64,000 nucleotides of DNA from NCBI GenBank assembly GCA_015179125.1, contig WHVA01000059.1, positions 267,367 to 331,366 on the forward strand, in the 5' to 3' direction. A program made the translations under genes and the position numbers. Shown here one piece after another: positions 29,305-37,037 of the stretch; position 1 is the stretch's first letter, and each line of letters starts with the position of its first letter. Source of the DNA: Gautieria morchelliformis. Its lineage: Eukaryota; Basidiomycota; Agaricomycetes; Gomphales; Gomphaceae. The notes under the pieces were generated by a model that did not search any database, had not been told where the DNA came from, and saw only the letters and a list, made by a program, of their open reading frames with translations.

Positions 29305-30777
29305 GTGGCCGGGGCAGTGGTGGAGGGTGAAGTCGAACCAAGATAGGTGTAGGGACCACCGTGCTTGTTGTCAGTTCAATTTCTTGGATGTGCAGAAGTA
29401 CTCGAGGTTCTTGTGGTCTGTCCAGATCTTGAATGGGCATAGAGCACCCTTGAGGAAGTGTCGCCACTCCTCCAGCGCTCAGATGATCGCCAGCATCTCC
29501 TTGTCATGGATCTTGTAGTTCCGCTCCACTGGACTAAGGCTTTTGGAGAAGAAGGCAATTGGGTTCCATTTTCCACCATCCTCCAATGACTGCTGTGACA
29601 AGACCGCTCCTGTGGCTGCATTGGAAGAATCCGCTTCAACTCAATAAGGGTGAGAGTTGTTGGGAAAAGATCAGGACTGGGGCAGAAGTGATCAGCTCCT
29701 TGAGTTTGTCAAAGGAGGCCTGTTCCAGTTCCCCCCACCGCCATCCAATGTCCTTCTTGGTGAGGTCAAAGAGGGCACAGGCATGGCAGGAGGAGTCCTT
29801 GATAAACCGCTGGTAGAAATTGACGAACCCGACAAAGGACTGGACTTCTTTCTTGTTCTGCAGTGTAGGCCATTCTGACACACCAGAAACCTTGACTGGG
29901 TCCATCTCCACCATTCCTTCTGACACAATCACCCCAAGATACTCTATCTGCATCCGCTCAAATTCACACTTCTCCGGCTTGAGACACAGGTTGTACTCCC
30001 GGAGCCATTCTAGCACTCTCTGCACAATCTCCCAATGTTCTGTCACTGTCTTTGTGAAGATGAGGATGTCATCAAGGTAGACACAGGCAACCCCTTCCGC
30101 TATCATGTCCCAGATGATGCCATTCATCATTGTCTGGAATGTGGCAGGACTGTTGGTGAGGCCAAAGAACACTCATTACCTGTGGCTCGAAGAGTCCTCG
30201 GTTGGTGTGGAATGCGGCCTTCCACTTGTCTCCCTCGCTGATCTGAACATTGTTGAAACCCCAGCGGACATCCAGCTTAGTGAAGTACCTTGCACCACAG
30301 AGTTTTGATCAGTTTGGAAATGAGTGGAATGGGGTACCGATTCTTGATCGTGATTGCATTCAAGGTCTGGTAATCCTGCACGAGTCTGAGCGAGCCATCC
30401 TTCTTCTTGATGAAGAACACTGGAGATGCCATGGGTAACTTGGAGGGCCAGATCCTCCTGGTATGGAGGTTCTCTGCAAGGAATGCATCGATTTCTACCT
30501 GCTCCTGGGGCAACAGCAGGTAGACCTTATAGTTGGTGAGCTTTGACCCAGGCTCCAACTCGATGGTGTGGTCCCACAGCTTCCATGGAGGCAGGGTATC
30601 AAACGGCTCCTTGGCAAAGACATCCTCGAACTCCCGCAGGTACTCCGGAATCTTCACCTCCACTTTATCATGTTTCCTGGAGGCTTCTGCGAGGCGTTGT
30701 GAAATGTTTCCAGTGGCATGGAGTTGTGCTGCTTCCAGCGGAAGGTTTATGTACAGCAAGCATTCCCCTTCCACCAA
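29305..30777 (-). pseudogene. Gyp-B reverse transcriptase and RNase H (5' part)
   Basis: On the minus strand: [20 protein letters not shown] (RT fingers), then a frame break near 30180-30280, then [20 protein letters not shown], the catalytic [28 protein letters not shown] and SFVGFVNFYQRFIKD. RNase H follows in another frame ([47 protein letters not shown]). The YLDD box is intact. Frameshifts at about 30175 and 29640 make it non-functional. Confidence 0.92.
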
Positions 30778-31110
30778 AGTGTCTTCCAGGCTGAGTCGGA
30801 ATTGGGAGTGGGAGCTGGTTCAAATTCCGCTTCCGAATCTTCTTCCACAAGCAATGGGTGAGGGCCAGAACGACATGTCAGTATGAGCCGTTTGGTCTTC
30901 CGCTGCTCCTGATGCTCCTTCCACACTTCCGACCTGCACATATGACACTTGGTCAGGCATCGACTCATCAGCACCTTCCGAGTCTGCTAGTTGATCTCTG
31001 AGTTGTGCAACCAGGTAAACCCGAGGATGATGTCTTGCCTCCCCAGGCTGGTGACTGCAAAGGAAGTGCGTTCCGTGTGTCCATCATAGCGAGAATTGTG
31101 TCTACTATTT

Positions 31111-31512
31111 CTATGATGGACCCTGCCTTCCATCCACATTGAACACCGGGATTGCACATTGCAACTTCCGTGTGGTCAGTCGGTTCTGTTCAACATACTC
31201 CCTGTCCATAAACTGACCAGTGGCCCCGCAGTCAACAAGTGCGCGTCCAGATTTGACTTCCTCCGTGTCCATTGTCTGGATCTCCACCTTAATGACCAGT
31301 GACTTGGGGCCAGGGGTGGTAGCAACAACATAGCACTTCCGGAGGCATCTCTCCCAAGGGCGGATGTAGGTGGACAGTGTCACAACCAGATGCTCCTCAC
31401 TCAGGACATGGAACCCTTGGGCGAGGTTCTGCCTGAGGTTCAACCCAAGGCTCTCCTGTGCCTTAGCAATGTTGAGTACATCCACATGGAGAGACTGTGG
31501 GTGGAAGGGCCC
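31111..31512 (-). pseudogene. Gyp-B protease (gag C-terminus missing)
   Basis: The minus-strand frame contains SLVIKVEIQTMDTEEVKSGR followed by ALVDCGATGQFMDREYVEQN, a retropepsin with D-C-G-A in place of D-S-G-A. Upstream it starts in the middle of the gag-pol linker (HVDVLNIAKAQESLGL). The element is cut at about 31512, so gag and the 5' LTR are gone. Confidence 0.82.
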
Positions 31513-32390
31513 CAAGGAAAAATTGTAAGTTTGCCCTCAGATTGTCATTTAAACCTCGTTAACATCATACACTACAAGTGCATGGAGTGTGCCTATCATC
31601 CAAAGGATGGCACCCTCTTTGGCTTCAAGGTGGATGACAGCAGACCTTGTGAGGCATGCCAAGGTTCCTTGTGAGACTTGCCTGAAGCGCAAGTACACCT
31701 GCCTGCACACCATGGTTGACAACTATGTCTAAATATCCTTATTTACCTGCATTGCCCTTTTTTATTTTTTATTTTATTATATATTTATAATTCTGTTTAT
31801 GATACTGCTACCTTGGGGCAAGGCCCAATATAAGCAGTCTCTACCCGGAACATGGAATAGAGTAATCAAGGTATCCTTACATGTTGGGGTATCGTAGTTA
31901 CCAAAGTAAGCCAGAGTATGCTGGTGCCAACTGTATGGGATCCTGCTTTGCCGGTCAAATAGGAGAACTTCCATGTATTTTCGATATAGTGACCTGAAAA
32001 TATAGCATACAGGTATTGCTATCATTGGGGATGAACTATTTAAACTTCCTCTAATTTCATACCATTTTTTCTCCATTTTTAATGAAGTCTTTGGCTCAAA
32101 ACACTTCTATTCTGTTGCAGCAGAGTTATGAATCTACATGTATCCACAACTCTGCTTATTCAAACTCCGACGCGCGCGAACCCGAACTCGAGCCTGTGGA
32201 CACTTACACACCCACAAACTCTGGCCAACCTACCGGTTCAGACTCAGCACTCTGGAAATAGCAATTTATTCCCAAGCCTCCACAACACAGTTTGTGCAAT
32301 ACAAACTCAGCCCAACCTATGCTACTATAGCAACAAGGTTATGCTAGGCTGTGCTGTGCCATGACTACACTCCTAAATAGAATTAGGGTC
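31513..32390. other. Unassigned spacer with a small Cys-rich frame
   Basis: At about 31550-31730 the + strand encodes CMECAYHPKDGTLFGF ... CEACQGS and, in the next frame, CETCLKRKYTC, which recalls CxxC zinc clusters but is broken by a stop. The rest is AT-rich (31755-31800 is nearly pure A/T). Tandem words such as cccaacc and cccaaactctgg follow near 32160-32330. No gene is supported. Confidence 0.35.
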
Positions 32391-32391
32391 A

Positions 32392-32757
32392 TGACTCACT
32401 GCCAAGCTGGAGTATTATTGGTCCAAAGTCTTGTGACTTGGGAAATGACTCCTGCATGACTCAGAGCCTGGCTCGGCATGTGACTCATGCTCAGACTCTG
32501 GCATATCATTGGCTGAGAGGCCTCTTACCAATTAAAGGCTATGTTCAGCTAATCCTCTTTAAGAATAAGGGTGTATCTTATTCTTAGACGTGACTTCTGC
32601 CTGACTCACTACCCTTTTTCTCTCTGACTCACTACCCCATTTCTGTGTGACTCAGTGCATGACTCACACCCTATTCGTGGACTGTGATTGGCCAACACAT
32701 GCTCTGACTCACTACCCTTTTTCTCAATGACTCACTACCCTATTTCTTCGTGACTCA
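32392..32757 (+). promoter_or_regulatory. Cluster of ten TGACTCA sites (Gcn4/AP-1 type), partly in 23-bp tandem units
   Basis: TGACTCA occurs, always in this orientation, at 32392, 32457, 32481, 32602, 32625, 32648, 32660, 32705, 32728 and 32751. Four intervals (32602-32625-32648 and 32705-32728-32751) are exactly 23 bp, because the unit tgactcactacccYttttct is tandemly repeated. A TATA box follows at 32788. TGACTCA is the core site of Gcn4/CPC1-type bZIP factors. A starvation-responsive enhancer is inferred; the transcript it would drive is not identified. Confidence 0.6.
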
Positions 32758-32787
32758 TTCTAGTCTATTAATAGATAGTAGATACAA

Positions 32788-32795
32788 TATAAAAA
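32788..32795 (+). promoter_or_regulatory. TATA box downstream of the TGACTCA cluster
   Basis: TATAAAAA lies 31 bp after the last TGACTCA. The downstream 370 bp before the SINE have no long open frame, and the layout resembles an LTR U3/R region, but no partner LTR was found. Confidence 0.5.
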
Positions 32796-32799
32796 GAGG

Positions 32800-33157
32800 C
32801 CTTACTGCCCACCTTTCATCAGCCAATACATCATCATCTACTATCTATGTACCTCGTGTGACTTGCCAAGCTTGCACAGCTTACTAAGCTGCTAACCCCA
32901 GCTAGGGCTATTACACTTACTTAGTGTATTAATTCTCAGTTAAGTAGTTGCGTTTCTACTTAGCCACCCGGACTAATACTCCAGGTGAAATTCTGCAGAG
33001 TGAGTCTGACAATTGATTTCCTTGTCAATTAGCTCTCCAATACCCGAGACAAACTGATCAGTGACTTTCCTGTTCAGTGACTTTCACAAGTCACTTCTTA
33101 AACCCTAGTCGCTCATTTATTGCAGTGCATTGACGTTAATCGGGTCAGTCCACTTAC
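32800..33157. other. Non-coding stretch downstream of the TATA box
   Basis: No open frame or motif is recognised. Short direct words (cagtgactttc twice near 33059-33085, tcaattag/tcaattg) suggest LTR-like or untranslated sequence. The last bases form the left half of the SINE target duplication. Confidence 0.4.
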
Positions 33158-33170
33158 AAACTCTCCTGTG
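33158..33170. repeat. SINE target-site duplication, left copy
   Basis: aaactctcctgtg is identical to 33847-33859 on the other side of the SINE. Confidence 0.92.
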
Positions 33171-33846
33171 GGGCCGCGGTAGCTTAGTGGTAAGCCCACC
33201 CCGGGGGTTGAGTGTATCAGCTAAGGCTGAGCGTTCAATCCTGGCCCCTCCAGAGATAACCAACATCTGATTGCCGGCCCCAAATATGAATGGTGGTATA
33301 CTCAACTATCCCTTCCAATTCAGAACCGACCCTTTAGGAACATGATGACACCTACTCCAATTATCTAATCCATCCAACCAACGCATTGGAGTACCGGGTA
33401 CCTGTACTATCATGATTTGTCACACCGACAGCCGGAGGCTGGGCCAAAACATCGGCAGTAGACTGCAGCTGCTGCCACTCGTTGGGGTGCGGGAAAGGTG
33501 TCAAGGTGGTGTCGCAGCTGAGGGGTACAAACTGAAGTACACATGGGTATTACATGCCCAAATAAGCCGTGGAAGGTTGATTACTATGCGGTTTATGGGT
33601 TGGACTGTTTGGCTTTAAAGGGGTGCTGAGGGGAGTAATGGCATTTCGGAGGCATGATCATCCACACTCTGCTTACGATACAGCGTCTAATTTCTCAAGG
33701 GGTGGTAGTCCAGATTAGGACCCCCCTGCCTTCAGGCTCATGATAGGATTCTTGACCATGGACACTCGATAGTTACACGATTTGTATTATCCTACATGAG
33801 GATGCGCCTCAATGGATAAAAATGGATAATAAAAAATAAAAAATAA
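33171..33846 (+). mobile_element. tRNA-headed SINE, 676 bp, 13-bp TSD, A-rich tail
   Basis: The 5' end has a perfect pol III A box (TAGCTTAGTGG, 33180-33190) and a B box-like GCGTTCAATCC (33231-33241), with complementary ends (ggggcc ... ggcccc) like a tRNA acceptor stem. About 580 bp of non-coding body follow. The 3' end is an A-rich tail of ataaaaa units. Flanking 33158-33170 and 33847-33859 are the identical 13-mer aaactctcctgtg, the mark of LINE-type target-primed insertion. The long body probably includes a LINE-derived tail; its partner is unknown. Confidence 0.9.
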
Positions 33847-33859
33847 AAACTCTCCTGTG
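33847..33859. repeat. SINE target-site duplication, right copy
   Basis: aaactctcctgtg, directly after the A-rich tail; the exact 3' limit of the tail is ambiguous by the shared A run. Confidence 0.92.
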
Positions 33860-33944
33860 AAGCCATTCCTATCTTTTTGGAATACTTGGACCCCGATAGT
33901 CGTCCTCAAACCTACAGTAGTTTGTTATTCATTACGACAGTAGT

Positions 33945-34032
33945 GTTTAATATTCTTGCAGTTTCGTATACGACACGTTCTGATAGACCAAAGTGTTAGC
34001 TCTGACACCAAAGTCTTGAAGGGTTCCAAAAC
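33945..34032. repeat. Dispersed ~88-bp repeat, copy 1 (primer-site-like motifs)
   Basis: The segment from gtttaatattct to gggttccaaaaca is almost the same at 49456-49543. Its middle (about 72 bp) is identical. Read on the minus strand it contains TGGTGTCAGAGC and TGGTCTATCAGAACG, both with the TGG start and form of tRNA-complementary primer sites. It could be the LTR/leader junction of an otherwise lost copia element. Confidence 0.7.
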
Positions 34033-34114
34033 ACCAACATAGGATACTTCATGTTTGTTTACAATGCCTAATGGCCTTAGATACATATCGGTACCAATCA
34101 GTTTCAGCGTGCAG

Positions 34115-34177
34115 TGATTTGTTAACGTTCTGTTGTCTTATCCTTAAAGTGGTTGTCTGTTCTTGGTCATCACTCAT
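34115..34177 (-). pseudogene. LINE ORF2 start (first ~20 codons only)
   Basis: An ATG at 34177-34175 overlaps the ORF1 stop as ATGA. It begins MSDDQEQTTTLRIRQQNVNK, matching the LRIxQQNxNKS opening of Tad-like ORF2 (endonuclease-RT protein). Similarity ends near 34115, so endonuclease and RT are deleted. Confidence 0.65.
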
Positions 34178-35939
34178 CCCATCGTGGGTCTGTAGCCGTC
34201 GGTCCTCGATTCTGATCTGTCTCCGTCTGTGTTAGCCCTGAAATGTTTGTTTATGGTGGTCTGCCGGGATCCCGGCCTGTTGGTGGCCCTCGATGTGCTT
34301 CTCTCTGGCTGTCTCCTCCTCTGCCACCCGTTGTCCATTTGGCCAATCTGTGGGTTTGTCGATGTCCGCCTCTGTGAGGTTTGTGGGATCAGCGCCTGGT
34401 GCTGCTGCTGTCCTCTGCCCTGTGGCTCTTGTGTTGCTTGCTGCCGCCCCCGTGTCGTCTCTGCTTGGGGCCTGCGCCCGCCCCCTGCGCTCGCCAGTCG
34501 CTGTCCTTCCCCTTTGTCTACCTGGGCATCTTGCTGTTCCCAGGTCCATGGGTTCTCGTCCGGGAAGTACTTGTATGTACTTTCCGGGTCCGCCTGGTCT
34601 ATCCTTTCACTCACTGCGATGAACTTCGGGCAGGTTCTGTCCCACGACGCGTGTCCCATCTCGTTGCAGCTTATGCACCTGTACCTGTCCAGGTCGGTTT
34701 CTTTGCAGGCCGCTGTCCTGTGTTCCTTTCCGCATGTCCCACAAGTCTCTTTTTCATCGCATGTCGCTGCTAGGTGCCTGGCGTATTTCTGGAACTTCAG
34801 TCAACGCCGGGGCTCCCTTCACATTCTCCTAGCCCACGTTCTTTCCCCGCTATGACCAGCCCATCTCTGATCGCTATATTTGCTGCCTCGGTGGTGCTGA
34901 AGCAGGATATGATGTGTGCCATCCTCTGTCCCAGGCTGCACCTCCGTACTGGCTTGATCCATCTTGTTGACAGCAGTGTGCCGTCTGGCAAACCGGAGTT
35001 GTGTTCAATTCTCGCACTCTCTGCCAAGGCATCCGGGGAGTGGCTGACTGGGACGTATTCCACTATTACTGAGACTGATCGCTCCTTGACTATCGCGGAC
35101 GCGCTGAATTTTTGCAGGAAGTCTTCCTTGTGGGTCTGGATGGAGCCCGCTGCTGCCTGCGTTTCCAGGTCGGAAATGATCCCGCCATTTGCCAGCTTTT
35201 TGACCCCTATGAACTTAGGGTCCTCTCCCTCTTCTAATGTGTCCATGTGCTCTACCGCCTCGTTAGCCTTGGCGACGAGCTCTTGCTTGGTCAGCTCTCT
35301 GAACAGGTTGACCTCTGTGTCGGGGTCTTTGTCGATAAGGATCTGTCAGCTTCATGCTTTGGCTCTGGCTAGAGTGTTTGGGTGCAGGAGTGGGACCATG
35401 CCTTTCAGTGCTGCGGCATATGTCCACTCTGAGGCCGTTCCCGCTGCCCTGTTGCCCCTCGTGCTGTTCTCGAGGGCATCCGCCGCCTGGTCGGTAGCCT
35501 TAATCATGTCGTAGGCTGCCTCCCTGAGCGCTTCCGCTTTCCTCATGACCGGCTCCAGCCTTTTCTCTACGTACTTCATCACTTGCTCCCTGAGGCTCTT
35601 CGCTGACGCATCCACCATCAGGATCGCCACTGCTCTTGCTTCTTCTTTCAGTGCTTTGTGCGTGGTGCTTTGGGCCATGCACAGGAGCACATAGCTTAGG
35701 CCTTCCTGCGATATTGGGTCCTCCTTCGCCACGTATTGGTTTCTGTCTAAGTAGTTTCTTGCCTGTTCCCTGCTTCGCACCGTGGATCCTGTGCTGTCTA
35801 TCAGTTCACCTCTTGTCCTCGGCTGCTCACCTTGCTGTGCCGTCCCTGCCCTTGTTCTCCCCAGGTGCGTGGCCCCTGGGGGCTGACCCTCCGCACTCGA
35901 CGGTGTGGTCATTTTTCTTGCCTCGTGTCTGCGAAGCAC
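34174..35939 (-). pseudogene. Tad-like LINE ORF1 (Gag-like, CCHC knuckles)
   Basis: The start MLRRHEARKMTTPSSAEGQP at 35939 runs through a helical region (EEARAVAILMVDASAKSLRE). Two TGA codons (35352-35354 and 35346-35348) split off QILIDKDPDTEVNLFRELTK, KLANGGIISDLETQAAAGSI and SVSVIVEYVPVSHSP, an RRM-like segment usual for this family. After a frameshift at about 34800 the knuckles follow (CGTCGKEHRTAACKETD, CISCNEMGHASWDRTC). A P/Q/R-rich tail ends with TGA at 34174. It is an RNA-binding ORF1 protein of a fungal Tad-clade LINE. Both stops fit CGA to TGA changes. Confidence 0.85.
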
Positions 35940-36550
35940 CCAATCCGTGTTTAACGTGGCTGTGTGCTATGCTATCTATGGACAGGTTGTGATAGAGTGT
36001 AGTTAAGAGAATTTTTTGGTATTTGGTGGTGACGGTAGGCGTGAGAAAGTTCACCACTAGTTCCAGTAATACACGATTCACCGGGCCTGGGGCCGCCCGG
36101 GGCCGCTGACTTTCAGCAGTCCACGCTGGCAATTAGCATTTGCAGCACTCGCACCCACTTGCACCCACCCTTGATCGGGACCGCACGGTGCTGCGCGTTG
36201 TCACACAACGTGTGGCACCGTGGTTCAACACGTCCCATCGGACGTCGCTCGCACCCAGCGCCAAGTGGCGGCCCTTGGTGCACCGTCGACTTCCACGAGG
36301 AACCTTGTCACCACTTGCTCCCACTCTCAGGTGAGCGCTGTTATCTAACATTCAGCGCTGAGACTCACCAGCTGTCGGCCCCGCCGTACACTCGCGTGTC
36401 CATCTGCGCCCCACCCTGTTTCGTCCACACCCAGCCCCCAATTGTGGCACTAGTGCTCTATCCCGTGGCGTCTGATTGTAAGCATGACGCTGCCCTCACC
36501 AACACTGGCAATGCTAGCAAAACATCTCAAGTGAAAGAGAATCGCAGACT
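35940..36550. other. LINE 5' region and unassigned GC-rich sequence
   Basis: 35940-36130 is probably LINE 5' UTR. 36130-36550 is rich in CAC/GTG words (gcacccacttgcaccc, cacacaacgtgtggcac) and has short open frames on both strands without known motifs. No gene is supported. Confidence 0.4.
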
Positions 36551-37027
36551 GTAGGATGTCGAGCGTCTTGTAGCTCAGCATGACCTGGGAAGGTGGAACA
36601 ATTGGTCTGTGCTCGACCCCCTTTCGATTTGAGACACGCATATGTGTATGCGTGCATGTACAGTAATGTAACCTTCCCAGTGACTATTTGCTGCCACTGG
36701 GAAGTAAGTCGTTAACCTGTATACTATAGTTCACCGCTAACTAACTTGTAGTTAACAACTGTCTTTAGGTAGCTTATAATAGTGACTATTTGCTGCCACT
36801 GGGAAGTAAGTCGTTAACCTGTATACTATAGTTCACCGCTAACTAACTTGTAGTTAACAACTGTCTTTAGGTAGCTTATAATAGTGACTATTTGCTGCCA
36901 CTGGGAAGTAAGTCGTTAACCTGTATACTATAGTTCACCGCTAACTAACTTGTAGTTAACAACTGTCTTTAGGTAGCTTATAATAGTGACTATTTGCTGC
37001 CACTGGGAATTAACAACTGTCTTTAGG
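36551..37027 (+). repeat. Copia-2 5' LTR and leader with 3.5 tandem units
   Basis: The left end is inferred from TGTAGGATGTC at 36551. The stretch catgtacagtaatgtaacc before the array parallels catgcgcagtgaaacaat before the array of Copia-1, which places both arrays at the same point of the LTR. The right limit is the primer site at 37028. A partner 3' LTR is not in the window because the element is truncated. Confidence 0.6.
36679..37027 (+). ncRNA. Three identical 102-bp units with a 48-nt intron, then one unit lacking exactly the intron
   Basis: Units start at 36679, 36781 and 36883 (period 102) and are identical by eye. Each has a hairpin exon (ttcccagtg ... cactgggaa), then GTAAGT ... 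gctaactaac ... TTGTAG (48 nt; first copy 36704-36751), then ttaacaactgtctttagg. The fourth unit (36985-37027) has the hairpin exon joined directly to ttaacaactgtctttagg. The junction is unambiguous and falls exactly at the GT and AG. It then runs straight into the primer site. Confidence 0.85.
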
Positions 37028-37037
37028 TTATGGGCCC
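37028..37037 (+). promoter_or_regulatory. Copia-2 primer-binding site overlapping the gag ATG
   Basis: TTATGGGCCC, as in Copia-1 and Copia-3, with an ATG at 37030. In this copy the frame from that ATG hits a TGA after seven codons. Confidence 0.7.

Larger units (their letters stand above)
21376..31512 (-). mobile_element. Gyp-B: Ty3/gypsy chromovirus, 5'-truncated, split by two copia-derived insertions
   Basis: On the minus strand, in order from right to left: protease (31.5-31.1 kb), RT (30.8-29.7), RNase H (29.64-29.31), [Copia-1], RNase H end/integrase (24.04-23.09), [solo copia LTR], integrase C-terminus and chromodomain (22.59-21.87), 3' LTR (21.87-21.38). Both insertions carry exact 5-bp duplications, and leaving them out rejoins the Gyp-B frame. 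The 5' LTR and most of gag are missing: the element stops at about 31512. Frameshifts and stops show it is defective. Confidence 0.93.

Noticed and set aside
31550..31730. Another Zn2Cys6-type gene
   Set aside because: CxxC pairs are present, but the frame is broken and the spacing does not fit the six-Cys pattern.
33170..33252. Functional tRNA gene
   Set aside because: A and B boxes are present, but the anticodon arm does not fold convincingly by eye and the sequence is the head of a 676-bp unit with a TSD, so it is a SINE.
34229..34855. 208-codon plus-strand frame rich in Cys/Leu over the LINE
   Set aside because: The minus strand encodes LINE ORF1 with CCHC knuckles in order; the plus frame is the complement of those codons.
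36704..36751. The missing 48 nt as a random or microhomology deletion
   Set aside because: The junction has a single possible alignment, coincides with GT and AG, includes a CTAAC branch site, and is paralleled in a second family.
36679..36984. Regular 102-bp direct repeats as a possible CRISPR array
   Set aside because: Units are contiguous and fully identical with no unique spacers, the context is a fungal copia LTR, and the internal GT...AG structure explains them better.
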